Below, one piece after another: positions 35,067 through 47,413 of a DNA stretch of 64,000 nucleotides. Positions within the stretch are counted from its first letter, which is position 1. Every line of letters starts with the position of its first letter. The notes beneath the pieces were generated by a model. That model had not been told where the DNA came from, made no database searches, and saw only the letters and a program-made list of their open reading frames with translations. The stretch is from Macrolepiota albuminosa (lineage: Eukaryota > Basidiomycota > Agaricomycetes > Agaricales > Agaricaceae), in assembly GCA_027475525.1 (NCBI GenBank), contig JAMWFC010000111.1:744001-808000 (forward strand), in the 5' to 3' direction. The position numbers and the translations under genes were made by a program.

Positions 35067-37422
35067 ATGCATATCTCTACACCCACTCTATATGCACGAG
35101 ATATCTCCAATGGTGAAATCTCTACTCTGAAGCACATTCTCGACGAGGTGTTGGGTGTCTCTGAAAGGATGCGTATCTCCTTTCCCTTTCTGGCAAAAAA
35201 ACAAGGAAATTCTTGGAGAGGGCTTTCTCGGACTGCTCGGATTGATTTTGCAGACGTGACCCAAGGTCTATTCGCTATTTCTTACGAGTTAAACTCCTGA
35301 ATCCTTCCTACAGCTCGAAAAGTATTTGCTCTAGTAAATCTTCGCCCGATACCGAACACTTCACCACCTCAAGTTTTCAAACTCTCGATATACCCAATCA
35401 TACCTTTACCCAACCCTCAGGGTTATCCAAGGCTTGTCAAAACTTCGTCGCAGTTGACCAGCGCAGAACTATACACGTTGATATGTCCCTTTGGAGAACT
35501 CGCCTCTGTTCACGTTGACAAAGACCTTGGAGCCGTCGTCCGATTCTGGACCGAACGTGACGCAAAGGCTGCCGAAGTAGCTGTTTCTTCTGGACTTTTC
35601 AAACTTTCCCTCCAGGCTTTTGATCCTTGTAGAATATTCTGCACGGTTAGTTTTACCTTTGAATGTGAAAGTTGCGTCTAAATGTAAAATCTTCAGTGTC
35701 TGAGTCCTGGTGTCACTTCCCCATTTCTAGCAAAGCACTTCAGTGATGTACTTCCTCTTTAATTTGGTCCTGCTCACCATTCATCTTCCTTTTTCCCCTA
35801 GTGCGGCTCTGTGACAAGGTTCGATTCCACTTTAGCGTTAAAGGTTAATCTCCATGGTAATGAACATCTGTCTCGACTATAGTGCGTATGTGGTTTACCG
35901 CAATGGTCGAAGCAAGTGCTTCGGATTTGTCTCATTTTCCTCGGAGGAGGAAGGTTCGGTGTGTTAATATGTTTCTATTCAATTTATTTACGTTCCAAAA
36001 GCGGCTCGTGCGATTCGAAAGCATAATCGAACTAACTGGCTCTCCAAAACCATTTTTGTGTGCTATTCAGAGTTCAAGGCAACAGCTGAAACACGACCTG
36101 GTTCGAATGTACATTGCGATGGTCCAGCTACGGTGAGTGTGGTGCATTTGTTGTCCTCATTACGCTGATGAACTTTGTAGGAACCTGATTCGCCTATTTT
36201 ACCTGATACCTCGACGTGTAACAATAACGATTCAAGTGCTCCATTGAATGTATCTACCAGTGATACAGGACAAGAGCTCAACCAGGGGAATCTCGTCGAT
36301 ACTCTGCTCAAAAACATTGTGTCCTTGAACGAACAGCTGGCAAAGGCGACGGAAAATTGCCGAATTGAAAACCAGTCCATGAAGGAGAACTTGACCGCGC
36401 TCGAACGAGAGAGGGACGAGTTGAAGACAGCGAAAGCTTCGATGGAAAAAGAGTTCAAAGAACGAGCCTTGTGCCAACAGAGGGAAATCGATTGCTTGCG
36501 TGCACAGAACAAGTCATTGAATGAGCAATACGCAGCCATGGAGTCCCAATATACATTACTATCTAAGACATTTGAAGCCCAATGCGATACGATCATCGCG
36601 GAAAAAGAAGTATTACAACGACAAGTAACGCAAGTCGAACATGACCGCGATGGTTGGCGACGCAGTTTCGAGGTTTCAGAATCCCGATGCAAAATCCTGG
36701 AGCTCGACCGTCCTCTCTGGAACGAAGCAAAGCGACAGAAAGAGAAAGAGAAAGAGCAATCTCTGAAGGCCCACGAGGCACGGAAGAAAGAGATCGAAGA
36801 AATGGAGCGGAGGATGCGCGATACTATGGAACAAGAAAAAGAGAGGGAAAGGAAGAAAATGAAACAAGAACGCGAAGAGACGGCGAGGAAGGCAAGCGAG
36901 GAAGAAGCTCGGAAGAAACGCGAAGCAGAGAAGTCTCGACAAGCGGCTTGGAAAGCTGCCACAGTTTCCGAGTTTGAACGATGTCGCAGGAGAGACATGT
37001 ATCTCTGTCGTGATAGGGTTTGGGACAATAGTACCGCTCTCAGACGATTCAACATCCTCGTCACAGAATTCGAAACGTTGAATTTCTCGGAGAATCGGCC
37101 CCTCATGCTCACGAATATACCGTGGCCCGTCCTTTCTCCCGTCTCCTACAATTCCAATCTGTCGTTGAACTTCCGTTCGGAAAACGTCACATGGGAAGCA
37201 GTCGAGAAGTTCTTTGCGCATGTTAGGAGGACTTACACTGTTGATCAGTACAACAAACTTGTAGAAAGGGTGCACCGGTTATTCCACCCGGACAGGTGGG
37301 ACTCTCGGCGACTTTTGGATACTGTCCAAGACCTGGATCTCCGGAAGTCGCTGCAGTCTGCTGGTAATATCGTTGCGCAGGCAATGACACCGATCTGGAG
37401 GAGGTCGAAAGACAAGGTTTAA
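35067..37422 (+). CDS. RRM / coiled-coil / HPD-type C-terminal protein, copy A
   Basis: First of two adjacent paralogues. The 5' half codes RRM-like folds: ELYTLICPFGELASVHVDKD then AVVRFWTERDAKAAEVAV, and further on NGRSKCFGFVSFSSEEEAAR with the RNP1-type core. The 3' exon (36180-37422) codes a long Glu/Lys/Arg coiled coil (LNEQLAKATENCRIENQSMK to KREAEKSRQAAWKA), then a globular end with TWEAVEKFF, RVHRLFHPDRWDSRRLL and GNIVAQAMTPIWRRS. Exons 35067-35265 and 35314-35645 are reasonably clear; splicing between 35646 and 35960 is not. The HPD tripeptide in HRLFHPDRW resembles a J-domain loop but the rest does not fit DnaJ. An RNA-related role is an inference. Confidence 0.7.
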
Positions 37423-37843
37423 ACAGATTTTCATATTAAGATTCAATATCGATGACTCATTGTCTTCGTAACACCTTGCAAGGGTGTTACATATCTGGAA
37501 CATGCTGAGGGTGGATAATCGATTACTTTATCGCGTTTAGAAACACATTGTTTGTTTTTAAGTCCTCACTTTCTCAACCTTCTTTTGCAGAATCCAGGAT
37601 CTCCGCTTTGTACTCCAATACATCAAACAAATACAAAATTCAACATTAATGTAAAAGCAGCACCTGGCCAGCTTGTATGCATCTGCTCTAATAGACCTTT
37701 TACGTTCATCTTCGGCAAGCTTTCGGCTTGAAAACGTGTATGAAAACCACACTGAGGCCTCATTGTCCGTGGTCTGTTGACTCGATCCTTGTTGTGTCTC
37801 TGTTCTGTATTCAACTGTCCGGAAGTGCTCAAGGGCGCATAAT
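37423..37843. other. Spacer between the tandem paralogues
   Basis: Terminator region of copy A and promoter region of copy B. Nothing else recognised. Confidence 0.4.
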
Positions 37844-39145
37844 ATGACAGAAAGCCTCGGAACCCATCTCAATGAGCCAGTGCTATTTGCCCTGAACCTT
37901 CCTTCAGCTATAAACTACGATCATCTTCGGCTCATGTTTAAGAGCCTCCGCGTTACTCGTATCACTCTCAGTGCTGGATATCTGGTTTTTTGTCCCTCGA
38001 GGGAGGGATGGAGTCGTCTTCTGCTACCTGGATCGCAGACTGCCAAAATAGAATTCGAGAACACCGCTGAAGGTGTGACAAGTCCTATGACAGCTGTTGG
38101 AAGACGACTTACACACGCACCAGCTGAGAAAGCTTTCACCAAGATGAACTTTCGCCCAATTCCCAACACATTTCCCCCCGAGGTTTTGAAGTTATCGACC
38201 TCTCCCGATATGGAAACCCAGGCTCCTTTAAGTCATCGAGACACTGATAGTGATGAATATGTGTCAGAGAGACATTCACCACCTTCTCGAGCCAGTCGTA
38301 GCTCAGAATATACTCCGATTTCGTCCCTTAATGTTGGAGCGCTCCATACGATATCCCAAGGCCAGCTCAATAGTCATACTGCAATACAACGTACCATAGA
38401 AGACCCTCAGCGCCGCTATGATGAATCATCGCGAATAGAAGTGCCAATTCATCAACAAAGACCGCAGTTTATCGAACAGGCCACTCCTCACCTGGACGCT
38501 CTTCAGCAGGAGAAAGAGGAGGTAGAGTTATTACTAAAGCAAGCGGAAAGCGACCGTGACCACTGGCGACGTGAATTAGACGTGTCCCAATCCAGGGCCA
38601 AGGTGCTCGAGGTCCAGATTGAGGAGGAACGGAAGAAGGCTGCGAAGGAGATGGCATGCCAAAGAGACGCTGCTGACCGCGTTTCACGGGAGCAAGCTAG
38701 GAATGGTGCGTTGGTTGCTGAAATCGAACGCTGTCGCCAGAGAGATGCTCGTCTTTGTGAATGGAAGCGATCTGCAGCGTTGAAGAGGTTTCGTCTTGTT
38801 CTCGACGAGTTCGAATGCAGAACACATCCTGGGACTGTTCCTCTGACCTTTGAAGGAATACCATGGCCTACACTTGATAACCCAATGGTGTCATCATTCC
38901 GAGCAGATGCAATTACATGGGAGAAGGTCGAAGCATTCTTTTCCTATGCCAAGCAAACAATGCCTTACCAGCAGTATAGCAAGCTTGTCGAAAAGGTGCA
39001 TCGGATGTTCCATCCTGACAAGTGGCACGCACGACGAGTTCTAGCCACAGTTCCTGTTGACCTTCGTCGATCCGTGGAACAGTCTGTCAATATCGTCGCA
39101 CAGGCGATGACACCCATATGGAGAGAGTCGACAAGAAGAAGTTAA
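37844..39145 (+). CDS. RRM / coiled-coil / HPD-type C-terminal protein, copy B
   Basis: Single-exon paralogue of the gene at 35067-37422. It has the N-terminal fold PVLFALNLPSAINYDHLRLM, the shared linker NFRPIPNTFPPEVLKLS (copy A: NLRPIPNTSPPQVFKLS), a shorter coiled coil (EKEEVELLLKQAESDRDHWR to AKEMACQRDAADRV), then EIERCRQRDARLCEW and the C-terminal block TWEKVEAFFSYAK, KVHRMFHPDKWHARRVL and NIVAQAMTPIWREST. Only one RRM-like region is clear, and its intron-free form suggests either loss of introns or retroduplication of part of copy A. Function unknown. Confidence 0.8.
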   Translation: MTESLGTHLNEPVLFALNLPSAINYDHLRLMFKSLRVTRITLSAGYLVFCPSREGWSRLLLPGSQTAKIEFENTAEGVTSPMTAVGRRLTHAPAEKAFTKMNFRPIPNTFPPEVLKLSTSPDMETQAPLSHRDTDSDEYVSERHSPPSRASRSSEYTPISSLNVGALHTISQGQLNSHTAIQRTIEDPQRRYDESSRIEVPIHQQRPQFIEQATPHLDALQQEKEEVELLLKQAESDRDHWRRELDVSQSRAKVLEVQIEEERKKAAKEMACQRDAADRVSREQARNGALVAEIERCRQRDARLCEWKRSAALKRFRLVLDEFECRTHPGTVPLTFEGIPWPTLDNPMVSSFRADAITWEKVEAFFSYAKQTMPYQQYSKLVEKVHRMFHPDKWHARRVLATVPVDLRRSVEQSVNIVAQAMTPIWRESTRRS

Positions 39146-39846
39146 ACCGATCACGAGCCGCTATATAACAACTACCACCCTTTCTTGAGTTCTTCCACGG
39201 CCAGAGGATACTGTTATGTTCTACGAAACATCGGGTGCAAATGCTTAGCTGTTGAAGCGTATATCAATGTAGTAGCTTTGCCACAAGCATAAAGGGGAAA
39301 CAAACTTGGTTCGAAAGTAACCACTGGTCCATGTGCAACAATTAAGCGCCGGTCTTGTAGATACTTTTCAAACTTCAAAGCTTCAAGCTTCAAAGTTTAC
39401 AGTATGGCCTACATCCGTCAAAGAGAGCGAGCGATGTAGTCCAGCGCACCTGATGAATCCAGGCCTTTGCGAGCCTTTCTATTTTATACCAACTATCATA
39501 CAGCCTTAAATATAGAATCTCACACAAGGGCTGATTCTTTCCACAGCGTATCCAGGCTTACTGATTTCAATATGGCCAAGGATACAGACTATTAACAGTG
39601 AGGTTCAAAAAGCGTCCACAATATAAAGATCGACAGGGATAACACGATGGCCAGAATCCAAGATAGGCTTCATACAAAGGCGAGCCAACCGAAAAGCTGA
39701 AGGCGGAAAAAGAAGAACCGAGAAAAAATTTGACGAAGGAACAGATCTTAAAGTATAGGTGGCGTAAGCACAACGAATCCCACAATGACACCATTCCGAG
39801 CTTGAGCCAAATGCTAGTGGACAACTCCCTCGAAGGTCCCTATCTA
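39146..39846. other. Intergenic between convergent genes
   Basis: No gene is supported. A small clustered repeat TTCAAAGCTTCAAGCTTCAA is present near 39366-39385. Confidence 0.5.
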
Positions 39847-42800
39847 TCAAGGTGAGGTCGGTCGCGACAGGACTCCTCGTTCGATCCGCACTGCAGCCGC
39901 AAGTCCTCTCAACTTTCCTTGGCCAGTCGGCTGTGGCTGTGGCTCTTCTTTTGTGTAGGTTGCGCCAAAATTCAGACTCCCACCACCGGAGCCGCGGACA
40001 GTGTCCGCTTTCAATAGACTCGTCATACTGACAGCATCACCGATGCCTGCTACACCCGTTGGAGGCCCGATAATTGTCCCTGAGCGTTTCCTGAGACTGC
40101 TCGCTTGAGGTGCTGGGGCATGCGATGCACGACGTGGAATCGGACCTAGCCGAGGAGGCGCTCGAAGAGGGCTTGCCGACGATGACGAAGCAGATGACGT
40201 CAAAGTGGGGCGTAATGGGGGGAGAGGAGGGACGGGTGAGCGAGGTTTCCCAACAGGACTGGAACTGTGGGTTTGCGCAGCTTGATAGAGATGAGCGAGG
40301 GATTTCGGACGCGATAATGAACGAGGACGAGGTGACGCCGACGTGGACTGAGATGGTGGCGACAATGGAGGCGGTGGAATGACGGTCGTCAGAGAGCGGG
40401 TAGGGGTGTGTTTATGTTGTGCATTTGATTCTCGTGGAGACAATGAATGTTGGGAGAAATGTGAGTAACGGGGAGACATAGGCGACGGTGGCTGGCGATC
40501 ACCAGGTAGGACGGGCAAGGGAGACCCAAGCACCTGCTGCTGAGAGGGAGACCGGAGCTGCGCGAGGGATACATGACGCTTCACTGTTGGTGGAGGACTT
40601 GAGAGACGTGGCGAAACCAACAAGGGAGAAGACGCCTTGGGTGATGAAAGCGTTAACGGTGACGGCTTCTTCTTCACCGGCGGACCTACGGAGCTCGTAT
40701 TTGCCATCGGTGGTTTCGATATCCCAGACTGTACCGGTGCTGGACGATACCTAGCAATAGGTCCTGGAACACGCGATCTAGCAATACCACCTCCGAATCT
40801 TGCCATCGTCTCCTGCATGGAGGGCAGGTCTGTTCTGGAGCCGAATGTCGGAGTGCCACATCTCGACCTTGATCGCTCCATGTCGGTAATCTCCTGCTTT
40901 GACCGACCACCTGAGATGTCACCAGCTTGCATCCCTTTGGCGGGCGAGACATCCAAGAACGCCGAACGACTACCTGAACGGGCCCTGCATTGTAAGGGTA
41001 AAGGTGCCGGAACCGCAATGATGTGACCAAACAAAGATCCAGGTGCTCGTGTAACCTTAATTACCTTCCATCCCGCCGACAAGGCGAGAGCGGTCGTCTC
41101 TCTCAAGGTCCGTTCCTGTGCACCGAATGTCACTTGCATCTGTAATGTAATTGGGGTATGAGTTGACGACATAGGATAAAGAGTGAATATCGACTTGCGG
41201 TAAGGTCCATCCAATATGCATTTGCGCTCGCCTTACCCAAGTTCGCTAACAAAGGGGCGGGGGCAAGCGTGCTTTCAGCGCCCTCGACTCCATCTAGAAC
41301 GCCATGCCCAACGGGATCATCAGTTACATCCACGTCCACACACGCGAGGGGAAGAACAAATTCCGCGAGTACAAGCTTCGTTTCAGGAGTCGCTGCTTCC
41401 CTCAGGCGAAGGAGAATAGTACGTGCCAGCGCGTCTGGCCAATCGTGCAATATGACACGCAAGAAGAAGACCGCCGCATTTCTGATTGGTTGCGCCGTAA
41501 AGAAGTCATGCACTACCGTAGGCATCTTTCATCACAATGCAAAGATCACACATAAAAGAAAAGAGAACTTTACCTTGAAATTGCGCGATTCCCGAATCCA
41601 GTAATTCCGGACATTTTGCACGCCAGGCCTAATAGAGAAGCTGTCAAACCAACGACAGGTACTAAGATGGAAATTCAATTCTACCTTCTCGCCCATTTCG
41701 ACGACAATCGGTCGGTCTTGTATGATAAATTTGTAACCGAGGTCTTCTCGCTTTCGGCCCGGCGAATTAGAGAGGGGAGACGAAGTCGGGTTGCCCTTCT
41801 CGCGGCCACTTGGTCGGCAAAATGCATTGGCAAGCAGCATGCTTGTGGACCCTATTCCACCCCCGACGTCTACAATGATGCTTCCTCGGGGAAGATTACG
41901 CCAGTCAAAGCCTGTCAATCATACAGTGGTTAATTCCAGACCTGTTCACTGTAGGGAAATAATTCGAGCGCATATATACGTCAAAAATTTTAAGGGTGAG
42001 AGATGTAGGCAGGAAAACAGCAAGACCGAGGAAAATCAAGGTCAGTGAGAAAGATCATAAAGGTCGGAGGTCTAGAGAATGAAATCAAGTGCGACGAAGG
42101 ACTGACCATCAAAGACAGCCCCAGGCGCCTCCCACGAACCCGTACCTGACATTGCTTTTCCGAATCGTTCCACTCTGAGCTTATCTTTATTTACCATCCC
42201 GGGTCTGCCATCGCCACCTTCGCCCTCGAGCCATGGGAAGAATCCTACGTCTGTGTCGAATGCATATCCAAAAGGTGGCCGTGAAGGATGGGTACGCTGG
42301 AGATAGGCTTCGGTCAAATAAGCGGAGGATTTAAATAGCTCGTCCGAGCTACGAGAAAATTAATCTATAGAAATCAATCATAATAACTAGAATACATACC
42401 ACATCCCCACGAAGGCAGCAATGCCATTGGTATTTTGGTACTTCATTTCAGGTCTTTGTTATGGTCAAGGATGGAACGGATGAGCGAACCTATAGCGTGA
42501 ATCATACCTTCCTTCTCTTTCACACTGCTTGAGCTCTTCAAAAGATTTGCCAGTGTCCATTAGGGATGATATTCGATTAATCGTGAATACATTTGGCGAC
42601 TTTTCGTGAATAAAATGATGTGTCGCTAGAAGACGTAAAATATGTGCTAGGAACTTGTTAAGAATAAGAAAATTGGGAGAGCGGAGCTACACACCTAGTT
42701 TGCCACTGTCGACGCCGTTCCGTTGAGAGATAAGGTCTACATGAAGGCCGCTTGGGCCGGCTTCCCGGAGAATTTCTACAGTGTGTGAAGCTTCTAAAAG

Positions 42801-43214
42801 TCTCATGCACGATGGTAAATGATACTACAAGGTTTCGGATTGGTTTGCTGATCAAAAGTGAAACAGTACGAGAACATAACGTACGCTAAGCGTTGCATCA
42901 CAAAGAGAGTAGAACGGCGCCTGCACCGCGCTAGCCATCTGACCTGCGGCAGCCACAATTTTGTTAATAGCCTGTACGACGACAGGATGTGTCGTCAGTT
43001 GCTCAGCTGGGTCGTTGGGGTCGTATGGAGCATCAAGAGATGGGAAATCAAGAGGCAACGATGGCGACGGTGGGGGAGAAGCGTACGATGTCTTATCATC
43101 CTCGATACATGGACTGTGCTCTGGAGACACCTTCGCTGGGGAGTAGATGCGCTCAATGTCGTCGATGGCGTCGGCGAGGATCGCGTGAAGGGCGCGGAGA
43201 ACAGCGAAGGTCAT
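39847..43214 (-). CDS. O-methyltransferase with long Ser/Pro-rich C-terminal tail
   Basis: SAM-dependent O-methyltransferase of the plant-COMT/fungal type. Minus-strand start 43214 reads MTFAVLRALHAILADAIDDI. Dimerisation-region exons follow (HVDLISQRNGVDSGKLAHIL, LLATHHFIHE), then WLEGEGGDGRPG and RFGKAMSGTGSWEAPGAVF. The SAM motif is IIVDVGGGIGSTSMLLA at about 41860 and the catalytic-His motif is RVILHDWPDALARTILLRL. The fold ends with MQVTFGAQERTLRETTALAL and SAGWKVIKVTRAPGS. The same exon then continues for about 380 residues of Ser/Pro-rich, probably disordered sequence to the stop at 39847. The intron 41140-41198 starts GCAAGT (GC-AG). The frame is well supported by motifs; substrate is unknown, and exon borders in the N-terminal half are approximate. 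Confidence 0.85.
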
Positions 43215-45200
43215 GGTCAGAGGACAAGAGCTCAGATGAGAAGGGGACGCGCTATGTCAAGCGCATTTCAAATAATAATTATATAAATGTTTATAAATTT
43301 TGGCGCGACACCGCAGATCTTTTGCAGCAGACCTTCGCTGTCATATCGCTAAAGAGTTCGCGCTTCAGATGACAATGTGACATGCCGCTGTATGAGCCCT
43401 TCCGAACAGAAGGAGCAAACCAGAATGTGCCTTGTACAGGAACAGAGCCGTAAACTTGTCAGAAATGCTCAGTGCAGGGCACAAAGGCGCGCCGAGATTC
43501 AATGAAGGTTGGACGTGTTATTTGTTCGTATTAGTCAATGCCATCAACGGATTTTGATTCCATCTTTTCTTTCTGTTCAATTGAACAAAGCATGCGCTAG
43601 AAGCATACGCATCTCATAGCTCGTAATTGTCAACGTGCACCTTCCAAGCTTGATTATTAAATCTCCTTTCATCCTCGATGACTTCCCATGGTACAACCCT
43701 CCTTTCACGCCTATTGAACGTCTGGAATTGATTGTAAATATACGGGTCCGACGCCGTCGCCGCCGCATGTTTCTTATGCTCTTGGCCTGCGCTTCTTGGT
43801 CAACATGCTTACTTTGTCTCCGAGGAGTTGCATGTATTCTGGTGTCATCCGGAGCGAGGTTTTGGGTGTCCAAGAATGGGTTTAGAGAATATACTGCTCC
43901 ATCAGTGTTAGCCTGTTGAGAAGCACTACAAACGCGAGATATCTTTTTCACTGGTTGGATGCTCCTCCTTTAAAAATTTCTGGATTCCGGAGATTGTCGT
44001 TCAATGAGCTGAGGAAGAAGAGTTCCATCGAGTCCTTTTCTGAACCGCAGTTACTCAATCTTCTCTCCGTATAACCTCTGGATAGCGACGTCTGTATCAT
44101 ATGCTAGGGACATGGGAATGGCTAACGTATCCTGGTTCATGAGTTGAAAAATCAACCTCCGGCAGACCAGAATCATAAATTGCTTTGGAAGCTCTTTCGA
44201 TAAACATACCTAATCAATAGAAAGAAAGTCTTGCATCCATCCACTGATAGGCTATCAATTGATCTATTATCATATAAGTTGTTTGTTTTGCTCAGCAATT
44301 AGGTCGTATAACAAATAACATCTTGGACCACTACCGGTTCAAAAGGATCAGACAAAGGACTGGAATCATGACACTAAGGGTAGTATGGTACTAGGTGTAG
44401 TGCTATGTAGACATCCATTGATCTAATCTTCGGACCCACTCTGCTATGATTACGGTCTACAGCGTCATCACCGTCTCCTTGATGACATTACCGCAAGGCA
44501 AAAAAGTCCACACCAAAGTCAGGAAGATGTAAATGAGACATGCATCAAGTCCTTTGATCTCACTTCCTATATTTCTCTTTTATCGATGTATGCACCTTGG
44601 GATCACGTTGCCTTTGAATCTCTTATTCTTTGTATTAGCATTCCTAGAATCAATCCTACAGCAAGAAAATTGACTGTAAACTGACATAGGAAATATCATA
44701 ATTAAATTGTTGCAATGTTCTGTTACTCAACCCACAAGAAAATCAGTACATACACAGATTCAGATTGTGGCGTAAGAGTGCTTCTTGTTCCGCTTGACAT
44801 CACGCCTTATGGGACATACAGTAATCTGTTAAATTCTCACTGTAAGTGTTCTGCTAGCTACATGAACACCTGGGCGTAAGTAAAACATACTATCGGTGGC
44901 CCAGCATAAACGCGTCCACCGGATCCTTCACGTGTCGGTGCGACCTTGTCACGTGCGCCTTGACCATCTCATCCCTGAATCCTTAGCGCAATTGAACTTT
45001 GTTGCTCACTTCATTCCTATCCCAATTTATCTAAGACTGGGCATGCCTTATCCGCGTAGTACATGCTACGTATTAAGCAAGATTCTTCTAGAGCAAGCAC
45101 TCTTTTCACAGCTTGAATTGCACTGCGCATCCTTCAAAGCTGATGGGACTTGATTGATCGTTGGCTGTTCAGTGTTCTAGAATGACGCGCAACATTTACC
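43215..45200. other. Intergenic
   Basis: Upstream region of the O-methyltransferase gene and beyond. Open frames at 43577-43951 (both strands) and 44896-45153 show no family signal, and I do not call them. Base composition falls towards AT-rich at the right end. Confidence 0.5.
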
Positions 45201-46756
45201 TACTTACCAAATGACTGATCCATAACGCTGAAATTAAATCTGAAGAAATCTGTCACTCTGTTAAAACAGACATCTCTAGATCTGGAACAGACACCACATT
45301 CAAGTTCTACTGATCGTATTAGTAGTGTGCCTTCCAAGTTTTCTATGAAGGACCTCACCAGACAAAATTATCTTGTTCAACGTTCTTCATCATGTACTAC
45401 TTGATCTTCTTGACAGGCTTTGTATATATATATCAATATCTTCATCATCAATGACAATAACTTTTTTTGCTGTTCAAAGTCTGTTTATTAACAGCCTTGG
45501 CACTGTCATATGGCTTTTTTTTTGGCTCTTCATCACTTTTTCCTTACTATCATGTCCTCCACCTTTTTTATAAACTCTCCTCCATGCAAGGAGGCTAGGT
45601 GTGGATGTACTTCATTTCTTCCAGATCTTTCAGAATGTGCATATGAACATAGCCAATCCTCTCATCAAAATCTGGCACCTCTTTTTGCTCTAACAATCAG
45701 ATGTCTTCTTTTCTTTCTGTATGTTCTCTTCAATTTGTATTTTTTGTTTTTTTATCCTTATGCAACTTTTTAGATTGACAGCAATATACTTTGAAGCCTT
45801 TATGCTCATTGTAGAATAGCTTATTATTGTTATGTAATTCCTCTACTCAGAACACCGCATATGTCTAGTGCAATGACTTCTTAGACACCACCAACAATGT
45901 CTGCCACCATTTCTAATAACAATAGAACTTCTGGTGTATTATTTTATGTCACAAGCAAGATTTTACTTATTTTTTTGCAGTATGGGACTCTGGCTACAGA
46001 AAATGGAAATTTATTCAAGGATCTTTGTTGTCCTGCCTCAATTAAATTTGCTATTTTCATAAAACATGCTCAAGAGTTGTGTCTTTGCTTTAATTTCAAT
46101 ACTCATGCATTAAAAACTGATTTTGCTCCTTCAATGAAAGAGGCTATAGCTGCACATTTTGTTACTCATCAGCTCTCTTATAATCAGGCTTCTCCAATGC
46201 CATCTCCCATTTGCATTATACAAGATGCAACATGCTATTGATAGAACTTTCTTCTTTCAAAACAAGCGGGACAATATACTTCTTTTAGTTCTCTACTTTA
46301 TGTTTCAACTCAATTATTATTAGAAATTACTTTTCATAATGTCCAGCATCTAAGTCTTTGCATGCCCAAATATGCTTCTTTCTTCTCAAATATCTAATCT
46401 GCAGAAAAAAGTCAATTTTATATAAGAAAAATTTAGTTATTTTATGACAACACTTAACTTTATTTCAACAGTGTTTGCATATCAGTTAATTGTTGGACCA
46501 TTGCCATCTTAACAGCTTTAAAGCAAGTGTGTTTATCTAGCAAGAAGACTTTGAAACTATTGTTTAATAAAATTTTTCAAAGAGAAATCCAATGATCTAA
46601 ATTGTAACAATTGTTTACAAGCTTTATCTATTCTTGGTCAGAGAGCAGCAACCAACTTATTCTCCACTTATTGTGGCATCAGTACCTTCTATTTGGCTAT
46701 CTGCTTTATTAATATTAACACTACAAACTCTGCAACTCATTTTATTGATTTTTCTC

Positions 46757-46783
46757 ATTATATATATATATATATATATATAG
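46757..46783. repeat. TA microsatellite
   Basis: About a dozen uninterrupted TA units within the AT-rich island. Confidence 0.9.
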
Positions 46784-47159
46784 TAATAAACGTGCAATTG
46801 GCCAAGGCCCTGAGTTGTCTGCTTGTGCCAAAATAATTAAATTTATAATAAAACATTTTCTATATTGGTATCTTATTTCTAGTGACTTTTATTTTCTTCA
46901 TCTTCAAGACTTACTATAGCCTGAAGATGATTTTATGCTTTTTGAAACATATGGTTTTATAATTGCTCTTTTGTTGCTAAGAAAATATTCATCTCTGTAA
47001 TTTGAACAATTACTACTACAATCTCATAGACAATTACCACTACTTATGTCATACATGACAGAATCTTAATGGGCTAAATAAAAGCCAGGCTGTTATAGAC
47101 TACTGATACCTTTTTGAGCTTGTCTTTCTGACTTCCAAAGTCTGGAGTTTTCCTGCATT

Positions 47160-47413
47160 GTTTGTGCAATTATCTATTTAGGCAATTTTCGAGTTTTTTA
47201 AGGCTTTGTTGTCCTATACAGTTGTTTTCCATGCTTCTGAGGCCTAGAAGCATCAGCCCTAGCATAGAAAATCTTTAAACTTGTTTTCTTTAGATCTTCC
47301 TCTGCTAAGTAAGTAGTTATTATAATATTGTTAATATATACTCTAATATACTTTGGATCTCCCCTCTGCCAGCTGTGTGACTGAGCTATAGCCTTCAGAG
47401 GTCACCTTTACAA
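47160..47413 (+). repeat. Direct repeat A (possible decayed LTR)
   Basis: Shares GAGTTTTTTAAGG, CAGTTGTTTTCCATGCTTC, GATCTTCCTCTGC and GAGGTCACCTTTACA with direct repeat B. It has an extra block of about 65 bases at 47299-47364 that copy B lacks. Confidence 0.7.

Noticed and set aside
35815..35830. tRNA B-box-like GGTTCGATTCC
   Set aside because: No A-box and no cloverleaf can be drawn; it lies in a region that may be an exon.
36063..37112. 349-codon minus-strand frame
   Set aside because: Antisense of the coiled-coil exon of the RRM protein. Its Ser/Phe/Arg-rich composition is the usual antisense reading of Glu/Lys codons.
43577..43951. Overlapping frames on both strands (124 and 94 codons)
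   Set aside because: Neither has homology I can recall, a splice pattern or a signal peptide that convinces.
45373..46241. Short plus-strand frames in the AT-rich island (66, 87 and 114 codons)
   Set aside because: Open frames of this size are expected in AT-rich decayed repeats; no recognisable protein. Possibly scraps of old transposons.
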